From JAALLB01 sp017643495 (GTDB lineage: Bacteria > Pseudomonadota > Alphaproteobacteria > Rhizobiales > Rhizobiaceae): a DNA stretch of 64,000 nucleotides. The stretch lies in NCBI GenBank assembly GCA_965216105.1, contig OZ244147.1:1984001-2048000 (forward strand), read 5' to 3'. This document shows, in pieces, positions 9,710-18,681 of this stretch. Each line of letters begins with the position of its first letter. Position 1 is the first letter of the stretch. The position numbers were made by a program, and so were the translations under genes. Below the pieces are notes generated by a model that saw nothing but the letters and a program-made list of their open reading frames with translations, searched no databases and had not been told where the DNA came from.

Positions 9710-9785
9710 TGGTGAGCCGTCAGGGATTCGAACCCTGGACCTACTGATTAAAAGTCAGTTGCTCTACCAACTGAGCTAACGGCTC
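9710..9785 (-). tRNA. tRNA-Lys (TTT)
   Basis: A complete 76-nt cloverleaf with 7-bp acceptor GAGCCGT/ACGGCTC, D-arm TAGCTCAGTTGGTAGAGC, anticodon stem-loop ACTGA-CTTTTAA-TCAGT giving anticodon TTT, T-loop GGTTCGAATCC, and an encoded CCA end. Confidence 0.97.
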
Positions 9786-10006
9786 CCAAACGGACGCATG
9801 AAATTTAGCGAACCTGAATTACCGGACAAAACACTGTTCGTCCAACTGGTATCCGTCAACCGAAGTTGGCGTGTTCGCAATCCCTGGCATGCCCCGGAAA
9901 GTTTGGGTTACATAGTCGGAACAAGCCTTTGCGGTCAACCCAAATAAACGCAAAAGCTTAAAATTATGTTGGTTGGCGTGCACAAAGACATTTTATGCTC
10001 ATACGT

Positions 10007-11623
10007 TTAGCCCAAAGCCCGGATTACATCGTCTGTCCGGGTAACAACAGCAACGTTCTGCATGGCATATTCAATGGAAACCTTGTGCCATTCGGCATTC
10101 ATTGTTGAACAGGCATCCTCGGGAATCACCATGATATAGCCCTTGTCTGCGCCAGTCCTTGCGGTGTGTTCGACTGACATGTTGGTCCAGGCGCCACTTT
10201 CAATAATGATGTCGCGTTGTTCCGCTTTCAGGATGGTTTCCAGATTGGTTCCTTCCCAGGCGCTCATACGTTGCTTTTTCACGACATGATCACCGGGCTT
10301 TGCCGACAGACCGGTAACCGGCTCGCTGCCCCAGGTCCCGTCAATCAACGCATTGTTCTCCTCCACGCCTTCAAAAAGCGGGCAACTCATGGTCATGTCA
10401 TTCAGCGAGGCAGAACGTTGAAACCAGACATGAATGACCGGAATACCAAGCGAACGGCAGTGTTCTGCAAGACGTACCGCATTTGGTATGGCATTTTGTT
10501 CCCGGCAATGTACTGGAGAGCCGGAATCAGCAAATGCGCCACCATCCATGATGACGTCATTTTGCATGTCCTGAATTATCAGCGCGCATCTTGACGGATC
10601 CAGCCTGAAAGCCTCGTCCGTCATGATTGCACTTTCCGAAGATTTGCTTGCCTGTGGTTCCTGCCCTGTTGATGCTGGACTGCTTGTCACAGATGCAGAA
10701 GGCCGGGCCCGACTGCTCATGAACGGTTCATTATTCGGGCCAACCAGTGTCTTGACGCTGTACACTGAAGTGCAGGCACAAACGAACAGTGTCCGCCAGT
10801 CTTCACCACCCCAGTGAAAGTTGGCAGCCATTTCCGGGATGCTGACAGTACCAAGCAATTTGCCATCCGGCGCATAAACCCATAATCCACCGGGAGCCGT
10901 AACCCAGACATTCCCTTCCGAATCGCATTTCATCCCGTCAGGGACACCGGCTTTCAGCGTATCCTTGATACCGGAAGCAAATACACGCCCGTTGGACAAT
11001 GAGCCGTCAGGCTGCACTTCAAACACCCGAATGTTTGCCTGCTCTGTATCGTTGATGTAGAGCAGTTTTTCACCGGGAGAGAAGCAAAGGCCGTTCGGCA
11101 TGTTGAACAGGTACCGGTCCACAACCAGTTCCGGATCTGAACCCTGACGCCCTGCCGGAATGCGAAATACACCTTGCCAGCCAAGCTGCCTTGGCCGTTC
11201 AACCCCGAATCCGTCCATGCGGCCGTACCACGGATCGGTAAAGTAGATATCACCGTTCGACGCCACAACAATGTCATTCGGGCTGTTCAGTTCGCGTCCG
11301 TCATAATGGGATGCAAGCACTTCGCGCGTTCCGTCCGGCCTGATCCGGGCCACACTCGAGGTTGAATGCTCACAAACCAGCAGGTTGAGATCGGAATCAT
11401 ATGTCAGGCCGTTCCCCTTGTTGGAAGGGTTCATGACCTCACGGACACCGGCCCTGTCCCAGCGCCGCCGGACATCGCCCGGCATGTCTGAAAACAACAG
11501 GTACTGGTCAACAGGGTGCCAGACAGGCCCTTCTGTAAATTCAAAGCCTGTGCCAGTCTGCATGACTGGTGCATGCTCGTCGATCAGTGACCGGAATGCC
11601 GGATCCAAAGCCTCATGTGCCAT
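10007..11623 (-). CDS. SMP-30/gluconolactonase domain fused to an isochorismatase-like hydrolase domain
   Basis: A 538-residue fusion. Residues about 25-300 form an SMP-30/gluconolactonase beta-propeller; the metal ligands of the family fit Glu31 (FTEGPVW), Asn116 (SPNDIVV), Asn177 (MPNGL) and Asp229 (GVPDGM). A Ser/Ala-rich linker (about 303-333) leads to an isochorismatase-fold cysteine-hydrolase domain (about 345-535) with Asp352 (IIQDMQND) and Lys449/450. The nucleophile position, usually Cys in TNxCVE, is Ser483 in TNMSVE, so amidase chemistry by this site is doubtful. An internal ATG (10624, residue 334) could allow separate translation of the second domain. It is the last gene of the sixteen-gene operon; RBS GGAGGAG. 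Confidence 0.9.
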   Translation of the reverse strand: MAHEALDPAFRSLIDEHAPVMQTGTGFEFTEGPVWHPVDQYLLFSDMPGDVRRRWDRAGVREVMNPSNKGNGLTYDSDLNLLVCEHSTSSVARIRPDGTREVLASHYDGRELNSPNDIVVASNGDIYFTDPWYGRMDGFGVERPRQLGWQGVFRIPAGRQGSDPELVVDRYLFNMPNGLCFSPGEKLLYINDTEQANIRVFEVQPDGSLSNGRVFASGIKDTLKAGVPDGMKCDSEGNVWVTAPGGLWVYAPDGKLLGTVSIPEMAANFHWGGEDWRTLFVCACTSVYSVKTLVGPNNEPFMSSRARPSASVTSSPASTGQEPQASKSSESAIMTDEAFRLDPSRCALIIQDMQNDVIMDGGAFADSGSPVHCREQNAIPNAVRLAEHCRSLGIPVIHVWFQRSASLNDMTMSCPLFEGVEENNALIDGTWGSEPVTGLSAKPGDHVVKKQRMSAWEGTNLETILKAEQRDIIIESGAWTNMSVEHTARTGADKGYIMVIPEDACSTMNAEWHKVSIEYAMQNVAVVTRTDDVIRALG

Positions 11624-11655
11624 GTGATCTCCTCCTCAACCTTTATTGAACTGCC

Positions 11656-12504
11656 TCAGACCGGAAACCAGTCCCGTTTCGGCAATGTCTGGGTGATTGG
11701 CCCAGGCACCTGCATGTCCAACCGTCCAACAACCTGGTCTGATTCAATCTTGGCAGGCTTGTCATGGATGGGCAGCAGGAATTTCGAGGTGTTCAAAAGC
11801 TTCTTGATGGCTGCTTTCTCTTCACGCTTTGAAACAGAATGATTGCCGGTAACCCTAGGCTCGTGATCGTGGATTTCGTTGAGCGGGTTCACAACCTGGT
11901 CGTTAAAGTCGTAGATAACATCGCCGCACACGGTTGCCCTGCCCTCGGCAGTTTCCACATGCACATTCATTGAGCCCTCTGTATGGGCACCTGCCCAATC
12001 AAGCGTAACGCCCGGAATTAGCTCGATTTCACCGGTAAGTTCCGTGTCTTCAAGCCGCAAGGCGCCCGGCGTGTGAAGACGCTCAACAAGATGCTGCACA
12101 TCCGGTTTTGGATATTGGGGATGCATCAGGCCTGACACGGAATGTTCCATTTCCCTGCGGTTAAGAACCACTGTGGTTGTCATAGGAAAATGGTCATCCT
12201 TGCCGGCATGGTCGATATGGCAGTGTGTGTGGCAAATGTAGCGGATATCGCCCGGCTTCATGTCGAAACGGGCAAGTTGGTTTTCAATCATGTTTTCGTG
12301 GAACTGCAGCCCCCGCATGCCAAGCGACTCCATGATCGCATTGTCACGATAGCCTGTATCAACCAGCACCGGATATTGGCCACCCGTAATCAGGAAACCG
12401 TAAACCGGAACCCTCCTTGTGCGGCCGCACTCGCGTCCCAAAACCAGAAAGCTTGATTCCAGTTCGATGTCACCATAGTCCAGCAAGTGAATTTCGAGCG
12501 CCAT
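11656..12504 (-). CDS. Metallo-beta-lactamase-fold hydrolase, AHL-lactonase-like
   Basis: A 282-residue MBL-fold enzyme with the di-metal motif HTHCHIDHAG (His94, His96, Asp98, His99) and later ligands in AHTEGSMNV and CGDVIYDF. Overall it resembles the N-acyl-homoserine lactonase group, but the family also hydrolyses other lactones and thioesters. Given the catabolic operon, lactone opening of a pathway intermediate is likelier than quorum quenching; that is inference. It follows the amidohydrolase after 30 bp and precedes the SMP-30 fusion by 32 bp. An AAGGAGG ribosome site lies upstream. Confidence 0.85.
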   Translation of the reverse strand: MALEIHLLDYGDIELESSFLVLGRECGRTRRVPVYGFLITGGQYPVLVDTGYRDNAIMESLGMRGLQFHENMIENQLARFDMKPGDIRYICHTHCHIDHAGKDDHFPMTTTVVLNRREMEHSVSGLMHPQYPKPDVQHLVERLHTPGALRLEDTELTGEIELIPGVTLDWAGAHTEGSMNVHVETAEGRATVCGDVIYDFNDQVVNPLNEIHDHEPRVTGNHSVSKREEKAAIKKLLNTSKFLLPIHDKPAKIESDQVVGRLDMQVPGPITQTLPKRDWFPV

Positions 12505-12534
12505 GAATTATTCCTCCTTCAATCCTGAGATTTT

Positions 12535-13416
12535 TCAAATTTTGTAAATACGGCATGCATTGTCGTGAAAGATTGCCTGTTTGTCCGCGGCATCGAGGCC
12601 AGCCGTTGCGTGCAGAAAGCTTGCAATCAGCTCAGAATAGGACGTCCAGATTTTCTCAATTGGAAAATTGGAACCAAACAAACACCGGTCAGCACCGAAT
12701 ACGGAGACTGACTGGTCAATCATCCACTGGATATGTGCTTCGCTGTTCTGGTGGATGAAGGTCCCGAAACCGGAAAGCTTGCAAAAAACATTTTTCCTGC
12801 CAGCCAGTCTTTTCAGGCTTTCCAGCCATTTGTCCCTGCCTTCATCGGATGTGTCTTCCAGCATCCCGGCGTGTTGCAGGATGAATGGAACATTTGAACA
12901 AGCATCGACAAGTTCGCCAGCCGCTTCCATCTGGTCGTCAAACACCTGCAGATCGAAACTCCACCCGTAGTCTGCAAGTCTGGCGACATTGGCGATCAAG
13001 TTCTTGTCGCGCACAACATCCGGGCCACTGGCGAAACGGTAGAGCGGGTTTTCATGCCAGTGCAATTGCTGGCGTATACCTCTCATTGTTGTATATTCGG
13101 CAAGTGCATCCAGCGCAGGGCGGGCATCGTCAACCGTCAGGTCTGCGAACCCGACTTGCGCGTGCGGCCAGCCAGTTTCTCGTGACACATCTTCAATCCA
13201 TCGCGCTTCATCAAGATAGCGGTCCGGTGACCAGTTCACCTGAACATACACGGATTTCACGATCCCGCAGCCAGCAATGTCCTCCAGATATTCCGTGACC
13301 GGATAATCGCGCTTGATTGGATCATACCGCCCGAAAATACGTGGCTGGGTCGGTCCCTGAAGCCATGGCAGGTCTGCCTGGCGCCATATGTGATGATGGG
13401 CATCAACAATGTTCAT
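12535..13416 (-). CDS. Amidohydrolase-superfamily enzyme (2-pyrone-dicarboxylate lactonase/fuconolactonase-like)
   Basis: A 293-residue TIM-barrel metal-dependent hydrolase of the amidohydrolase-2 type. The N-terminal metal motif is in VDAHHHIW (His7, His9). Further family segments are GIRQQLHWHENP, FILQHAGM and CLFGSNFPIEKIW near the C-terminus. Relatives include L-fuconolactonase and 2-pyrone-4,6-dicarboxylate lactonase, so a lactonase or decarboxylase role fits. Its start overlaps the VWA gene stop by one base (TAATG), which indicates translational coupling. Confidence 0.85.
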   Translation of the reverse strand: MNIVDAHHHIWRQADLPWLQGPTQPRIFGRYDPIKRDYPVTEYLEDIAGCGIVKSVYVQVNWSPDRYLDEARWIEDVSRETGWPHAQVGFADLTVDDARPALDALAEYTTMRGIRQQLHWHENPLYRFASGPDVVRDKNLIANVARLADYGWSFDLQVFDDQMEAAGELVDACSNVPFILQHAGMLEDTSDEGRDKWLESLKRLAGRKNVFCKLSGFGTFIHQNSEAHIQWMIDQSVSVFGADRCLFGSNFPIEKIWTSYSELIASFLHATAGLDAADKQAIFHDNACRIYKI

Positions 13417-14552
13417 TAGGCAGCCTTTCGGGAATAATTCAGGATTTCATCGCACAGGGATGCAATTGTCTGGCCACTGCCAAACCGGTCGACATATGGC
13501 GCAATCGCCTGAAGAGCCTCGGTTTGCGGCAGGAAGTCTTCCTTTCCCGATACAAGCGGCGAGAGCCACAAAACCGACCATGCAAGCCGGGAAATTCTCA
13601 ACATCGCATCGGTGATTGCATCCGGGTCACCACGCTCAAGACCGTCAGACAGAACAATCACCAGGGAGCCGCGAACAAAACCGGCAAATCGTGGCACTGA
13701 GAGGAATGACTGAAGTGCGTCACCCAGGCGCGTACCCCCGTCCCAGTCGGCAACAAGGTTTGCAACAGATGAAAGTGCCTGCTCACGGTGGCGTTGGCGC
13801 AATGCCCTTGTAACGCGGGTAAGCCGTGTTCCTAGCGTGAATGCTTCCATCTGGTCGGAACTGCGCATCAACTGGTGTGCAAACCGCAAGCAGCTTTCCG
13901 TCTGTTCTTTCATCGACCCTGACACGTCAACCAGCAGAAGAATGCGCCGCTGACGGGTCTTTCGGGTCAGTGATGGCAAAGTCAGAACTTCCCCATCCCG
14001 TTTTACCGCCTCCCGCAAAACCTTGCGCATGTCCGTGTAAACGCCGGTGCGGGAAGACTTGCGACGCCTCGAAACACGTTGCGGCAAAGTGCGGGGTGCC
14101 AGCCTGCGCAACCTGGTTAGGGCCAGATCGTCATCCTGCCGGTTGAACTGTCTTACACCCAGCGTTTCAAGTGTGGTTGCCTCCGCGCCCGATTCATTTT
14201 CCTCTTGTGCTTCCGGCGGCTCACTGTCGCCATCCCTTTCATCAAAGGCCTGAACCTCGTCATCCTCATCGTCGGTTACCCGTTCAGCAAGCGATTGGCC
14301 GAGAAACACAAGGCGATAGAGTGCATCAAACTGCTCGCGCCTTTCGGGAGGTGGCGCAAAATTTGCCAGGGCCGAGCGGTAAATGTCCCGCATGCTGCGC
14401 GGGCCAAGCAATCCGACAGATGCAATGAAAGAACGGGTCTGCTCCGGAGCCACGGCAAAACCGTTTTCCCGCAGGACCGAAGCAAATTCGACAAAGGGCC
14501 ATGCTGCCCGTGGAAGATCATGTTCAGGATTTCCGGAACTTGCAGGATTCAT
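13416..14552 (-). CDS. VWA domain-containing CoxE-like protein
   Basis: A 378-residue CoxE-family protein. The von Willebrand A domain in the C-terminal half has a full MIDAS start, DVSGSMK (Asp209, Ser211, Ser213), and an acidic stretch lies near residues 95-125 (DDEDDEV). In CO dehydrogenase clusters, CoxE works with the AAA+ ATPase CoxD to mature the Mo-containing large subunit. Here it overlaps the MoxR gene (ATGA) and follows the Mo subunits, so the same job is very likely for this hydroxylase. Confidence 0.9.
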   Translation of the reverse strand: MNPASSGNPEHDLPRAAWPFVEFASVLRENGFAVAPEQTRSFIASVGLLGPRSMRDIYRSALANFAPPPERREQFDALYRLVFLGQSLAERVTDDEDDEVQAFDERDGDSEPPEAQEENESGAEATTLETLGVRQFNRQDDDLALTRLRRLAPRTLPQRVSRRRKSSRTGVYTDMRKVLREAVKRDGEVLTLPSLTRKTRQRRILLLVDVSGSMKEQTESCLRFAHQLMRSSDQMEAFTLGTRLTRVTRALRQRHREQALSSVANLVADWDGGTRLGDALQSFLSVPRFAGFVRGSLVIVLSDGLERGDPDAITDAMLRISRLAWSVLWLSPLVSGKEDFLPQTEALQAIAPYVDRFGSGQTIASLCDEILNYSRKAA

Positions 14553-15430
14553 GCTGCCGCCTCCTGAAGCATTGCATCAATCCTGCCATCCATGAAAACC
14601 AGATCATCCTGGTCTTTCAGGACAACACCAATCGCACGCTTGAAAGCCTGGGGCCAGTCTGCGCCCTGCTGGTTGAGAACCGTTGCCGCTTCCGCCCATT
14701 CAACGGTCTCGGCAACCCCGGGCGGTTTTGCCAACGGTTCGGCACGCAATGCACCAACCGCCCGCACAACCTTCGCGGCCGTTTCCTGTGTTACGGCGCT
14801 AGCGCGCATCATGACAATCTGGGCTTCCCGCACGGGATCGGGATAATTAATCCAGTTATAGACGCAGCGACGTCGCAGGGCTTCGTGAAGCTCCCGTGTC
14901 CGGTTGGAAGTCAGGACTACGACCGGCCGGGATTCCGCCCGCAGGGTACCGCGCTCGGGAATTGAAATTGAAAAATCGGAAAGGAACTCCAGCAGGAAGG
15001 CTTCGAATTCATGATCCGAGCGGTCGACCTCGTCAATGAGCAACACCGTATCCCTGGGATTCTTGAGCGCGTCCATCATGGGTCTTGCAATCAGGAAATC
15101 ATCGGAATAGATGTTCACATACCGGTCTTCCGCTGCCCGGATAGCGAGCATCTGGCGCGGATAGTTCCACTCATAAAGTGCAGAAGCGGAATCAATCCCC
15201 TCAAAGCATTGCAACCGTACAAGTTGTCTGCCCAACACGGAGGCAATGGCTTTTGCCCCCTCGGTCTTGCCAACGCCGGGCGCGCCCTCCAACAACAGCG
15301 GTTTGCCAAGCGCCAGCGCCAGGTATGCCGATGTCGACAGATCATCCCCCGCCAGATATTGCGCATCGACAAGCGCTCTTGCGAGCGTCTCCGGGCTGTC
15401 GATGCCAACAATGGTGGAGTTGATCGGCAT
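14549..15430 (-). CDS. MoxR-type AAA+ ATPase, CoxD-like
   Basis: A 293-residue AAA+ ATPase with Walker A GAPGVGKT (residues 49-56), Walker B LLIDEVDRSD and sensor VVVLTSNRTREL. The size and pairing with a VWA protein are those of CoxD, which in carboxydotrophs remodels the apo Mo hydroxylase for insertion of its Mo/S site. The start lies 5 bp after the Mo-C subunit stop, and the end overlaps the VWA gene by 4 bp. Maturation of the hydroxylase just upstream is a strong inference. Confidence 0.92.
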   Translation of the reverse strand: MPINSTIVGIDSPETLARALVDAQYLAGDDLSTSAYLALALGKPLLLEGAPGVGKTEGAKAIASVLGRQLVRLQCFEGIDSASALYEWNYPRQMLAIRAAEDRYVNIYSDDFLIARPMMDALKNPRDTVLLIDEVDRSDHEFEAFLLEFLSDFSISIPERGTLRAESRPVVVLTSNRTRELHEALRRRCVYNWINYPDPVREAQIVMMRASAVTQETAAKVVRAVGALRAEPLAKPPGVAETVEWAEAATVLNQQGADWPQAFKRAIGVVLKDQDDLVFMDGRIDAMLQEAAA

Positions 15431-15435
15431 AGGAC

Positions 15436-16458
15436 CTATCTCCTGGCCTGAGGCTTTGCGCCGCCATTCTGGCGAATGCCACGCAGGACTTTTTCAGGTG
15501 TTATCGGCAAATCATCGACCCGGACGCCAACCGCATTATAGACAGCATTGGCCATTGCGGGCAGCACAGGGTTTGCACACATTTCCCCCGGCCCCTTGCC
15601 GCCATAGGGTGCGTCTTCGGCCGGGCGTTCAAGAACTGCTATATTGTGGGTACAAATGTCTCCGGGGCCAGGCATGACATATTCGTTGAAATCACGCGGC
15701 CCATGACTGCGATCAGGATAATTGGGCTCTGTTGTCTCCCAAAGCGCATGGCTCATTCCCATCCAGGCACCGCCAACAAGCTGTTGTTCCACAAGTCGGG
15801 GATTGAGCGCACGACCGACTTCGTAGGCTGAATTCATTTCCAGCACCTCGATTTCACCAGTCTCGTCGTCCACCTCGATTTCCACCACCAGTGCGGCATG
15901 GGCAAAACACGATACCGGGGTCATTTCACCTGTATCCGGGTCAACATCTGACATCGGAATGAGGAAAATTCCCCGTCCCGAGACCGTCTTGCCCTGTTTG
16001 AACTGTGCGGCTCCACACGCTTCAGCCGTGGTGATTGAGCGGGATGGCGCGCCCTTGACGTGGATATTGCCCTTCCCGTCGGTTTCCAGATCCGCTGCAT
16101 TGACTTCGAGTTCTTCAGCAGCCGCTTCCAGCATGACGCTACGCGCCTCGAGTGCTGCCTGAATGACCGCATTCCCGACCCTGTGTGTACCACGGGAGGC
16201 AAACGACCCCATGCAATGCGGTCCCGTGTCCGAGTCAGCCGTGTCGACATAAACGTCCCCCACTGGGATGCCGAGTGTTTCTGCTGCTATCTGGCGGGTT
16301 ACCGATTTCATGCCCTGCCCCAAATCAATGGAAGAAAGGGCAACCATGAACTTTCCGTCAGGATTGGAATGGACGAGTGCTTGTGACGGGTCGCCGCCAA
16401 GGTTCATACCGATCGGATAATTGATTGCTGCAAATCCCTTGCCACGGTGCAGTGTCAT
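15436..16458 (-). CDS. Molybdenum hydroxylase large subunit, C-terminal Mo-binding half
   Basis: A 340-residue protein equal to the second Mo-cofactor domain of xanthine/CO-dehydrogenase large subunits. It contains the pterin segment DLGQGM (near 45-50), FASRGTHRVGNAV and the C-terminal GKGPGEMCANPVLP, whose Glu292 fits the catalytic base of the family. It lacks the N-terminal half, supplied by the gene 11 bp upstream. Its own GGAGAAGG site 5-6 bp before the ATG shows the split is organised for independent translation and is not a simple frameshift. Substrate unknown. Confidence 0.92.
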   Translation of the reverse strand: MTLHRGKGFAAINYPIGMNLGGDPSQALVHSNPDGKFMVALSSIDLGQGMKSVTRQIAAETLGIPVGDVYVDTADSDTGPHCMGSFASRGTHRVGNAVIQAALEARSVMLEAAAEELEVNAADLETDGKGNIHVKGAPSRSITTAEACGAAQFKQGKTVSGRGIFLIPMSDVDPDTGEMTPVSCFAHAALVVEIEVDDETGEIEVLEMNSAYEVGRALNPRLVEQQLVGGAWMGMSHALWETTEPNYPDRSHGPRDFNEYVMPGPGDICTHNIAVLERPAEDAPYGGKGPGEMCANPVLPAMANAVYNAVGVRVDDLPITPEKVLRGIRQNGGAKPQARR

Positions 16459-16469
16459 GATCCTTCTCC

Positions 16470-18182
16470 CTATCTTCGTCTCAGGCCGGAAATTGACGAG
16501 AACCGTCTGGAATGCCTGGTCCTGTCACGTGACTGGTCTGCATCTGGTGATGTTGCCGGAGGCGGTGGCGGCGGAACAGACGATGCCGGTGGTTGGGACG
16601 GCTGCGCTGCGGGCCGGTTTGCGGGAGCCGCAGTCTGTGAAGGTTGCGGGGCTGGTTGTGCAGCCGGCGTGGCCGGAATGGTCTGGTATTGCTCCATGGG
16701 AGACGGCTTGCCACCCTTGTTGCCACCGGCATAACCGGTACCTTCAAAACCTTCCACACGGCCATTCTGGTCGGTGGCAGTATGAGGTGGCAATTGCGCC
16801 CGGTCCCCGCCACCGTCACGCAAGGAAGATGCCTGCCTTGCCTGATCGGAAATTCGCCAACCCGACTTTTCAGCTGCAACCTGACAACATTCAATCAGGG
16901 CCGTATTCTTGGCAAGCCGCCGGTGCGCTTTCATGTCTCCGTCGCGGTAGGCGTTGAGGATGCGCAATTCAACAGGATCAATGCCCACGGTTTCGGCAAC
17001 CTTGTCCATATGGGCCTCAATTGCGAAATCAACGCCGGTAATGCCAAATCCGCGCATCGCCGTTGCCGGGGTCCGGTTGGTGAAAACGCAATACACATCA
17101 GCATAGACATTGGGAATGGTATAGGGACCCGGCAAATGGCCTACGCACTTGATGATCGCGTAACTGGAAAGGCGCGTATAGGCACCGCTGTCAAAATAAC
17201 CGGTAAACTTGCGAGCCACGATGCGGCCGTCATTCATGACGCCATCCTTGACGTACCACCGTTCGGCACCGCGCGGGGCACCAACCTGCATTTCCTCTTC
17301 CCGGTCAAACATGAACTTGCAGGGTTTGCCGGTTACCATACAACCCAGAATGGCCATTGGTTCATGCAGGCTGTCGACTTTTCCGCCGAAACCGCCACCA
17401 ACGGTGCCACCGATAAAATGCAAGCGGTTGGACTGCACATTCAGAAGCTTGGCAGCGGTCCCGAGGGAGAAAAACAACGCCTGGGTGGAAGTGTAACAAA
17501 CAAAGCGGTCATTGGTCTCGGGAGCAGCAATGGCACCGCATGTTTCAGTGGGTGCCTGCTCGATGGGAGACATCTGGTATCGCCCTTCAACCACGTGGTC
17601 GACCTGGGCAAATGCGGCGTCCACATCCCCGTACCGCAGTTTCTGGTGATCGTAGGAACCATGATAAACGAAAACATTGTCCGGATAGACATCGTTTACG
17701 GTAGGCGCATCTGACCTGACGGCTTCTTCCACATCAAGGACATGCGGAAGAACTTCCCAGTCCACCCTGATCTTTGCAACGGCATCGCGTGCCTGACGAT
17801 CGGTTTCGGCGATTACTGCTGCAACAGGTTCGCCAATATAACTGACTTTCTTGTCGGCAATCAGAGGCTCGTCATCTATCCCGAAATCCAGAAGGCTCAA
17901 CAATGTGTTCAGGTTGTTTGGCACATCCTTGCCAAGCAAGATCCTGCGCACGCCCGGCATTCTCTCGGCAGCGGATATGTCGATCGAGCGAATACGCGCA
18001 TGATGATGCGGGCTGCGCTTGCATCGCATGTGATGCAGGTTGTCGAACAAATGGTCATCATAGTACGGCGAGCGACCGGTGACATGTCCCAGCGCATCCT
18101 GTCGTTGCGTAGGTTGGCCAATCTCGTTCAGATTGTCATCGCGTTCTTCGGAAAATATGTCCTTGCGGAATTCTACTGGCAT
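16470..18182 (-). CDS. Molybdenum hydroxylase large subunit, N-terminal half with Pro/Ala-rich tail
   Basis: A 570-residue protein with the N-terminal a/b hammerhead and first Mo-binding domain of the xanthine dehydrogenase family: GGTVGGGFGGK at 258-268 and TAMRGFG around 374-380. The family part ends near residue 445. The remainder is low complexity: a Gly/charged stretch, then a Pro/Ala/Gln-rich tail (about 493-547) and a basic end (RRFSSISGLRRR). The stop falls exactly between the two Mo domains, and the downstream gene supplies the second. It begins directly after the 2Fe-2S gene stop with no spacer. The tail could tether the two halves or bind a partner; that is speculation. Confidence 0.92.
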   Translation of the reverse strand: MPVEFRKDIFSEERDDNLNEIGQPTQRQDALGHVTGRSPYYDDHLFDNLHHMRCKRSPHHHARIRSIDISAAERMPGVRRILLGKDVPNNLNTLLSLLDFGIDDEPLIADKKVSYIGEPVAAVIAETDRQARDAVAKIRVDWEVLPHVLDVEEAVRSDAPTVNDVYPDNVFVYHGSYDHQKLRYGDVDAAFAQVDHVVEGRYQMSPIEQAPTETCGAIAAPETNDRFVCYTSTQALFFSLGTAAKLLNVQSNRLHFIGGTVGGGFGGKVDSLHEPMAILGCMVTGKPCKFMFDREEEMQVGAPRGAERWYVKDGVMNDGRIVARKFTGYFDSGAYTRLSSYAIIKCVGHLPGPYTIPNVYADVYCVFTNRTPATAMRGFGITGVDFAIEAHMDKVAETVGIDPVELRILNAYRDGDMKAHRRLAKNTALIECCQVAAEKSGWRISDQARQASSLRDGGGDRAQLPPHTATDQNGRVEGFEGTGYAGGNKGGKPSPMEQYQTIPATPAAQPAPQPSQTAAPANRPAAQPSQPPASSVPPPPPPATSPDADQSRDRTRHSRRFSSISGLRRR

Positions 18183-18671
18183 TTAACGCACTCCATAGCG
18201 CTGGGGACTGTTGCCAGCGATGCTGAGAATTGCATTGATGATTGCTTCGTAACCCGTGCACCGGCATATATTGCCGGAAATTGCCTCGACCACTTCCTCG
18301 CGTGACGGGTTTGGGTTGGTATCAAGCAAAGCCTTGGCCGCCATCAGCATACCGGGAGTGCAATAGCCGCACTGGGCAGCAAACTGCTCCATGAATGCCT
18401 TTTGCAACGGGTGCAATTCAGCACCATTTTCAAGGCCTGCAGTTGTTGTGACACTCTTGCCCTCCACGGTTTCTGCAAGTGTCAGACAGGACAGATGCGG
18501 CTGGCCATCGATAAGGACAGTGCAAGTGCCACAGGTTCCCTGCGCGCAACCAAATTTGGGCGTAAGGTCCCCAACACCGCGTCGCAATACATCCAGCAGG
18601 TTTTGTCCGTCGTCGACAAATGTCGCCTTCTGGTCTCCGTTGAGTTGAAACTGAACCGGTTTCTTGGTCAT
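18183..18671 (-). CDS. (2Fe-2S)-binding small subunit of molybdenum hydroxylase
   Basis: A 162-residue CoxS-type subunit that carries electrons from the Mo site to FAD. The plant-type cluster cysteines are in FGCAQGTCGTCTVLIDG with a fourth Cys in HLSC; the second cluster is in AAQCGYCTPGM and GNICRCTGY. All eight cysteines expected are visible. It starts 10 bp after the FAD subunit gene and abuts the Mo-N gene, giving the order M-S-L typical of CO dehydrogenase operons. Confidence 0.96.
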   Translation of the reverse strand: MTKKPVQFQLNGDQKATFVDDGQNLLDVLRRGVGDLTPKFGCAQGTCGTCTVLIDGQPHLSCLTLAETVEGKSVTTTAGLENGAELHPLQKAFMEQFAAQCGYCTPGMLMAAKALLDTNPNPSREEVVEAISGNICRCTGYEAIINAILSIAGNSPQRYGVR

Positions 18672-18681
18672 CAGTCTGTCC

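Noticed and set aside
16459..16469. Frameshift or nonsense mutation as the reason for the two Mo-subunit genes
   Set aside because: The second half has its own well-placed GGAGAAGG and ATG, and the first half continues into a long unrelated tail, so a simple pseudogene is unlikely.
16644..17714. A 356-codon plus-strand frame opposite the Mo-hydroxylase N-terminal gene
   Set aside because: It is antisense to a well-supported gene with clear family motifs; its translation has no recognisable domain.
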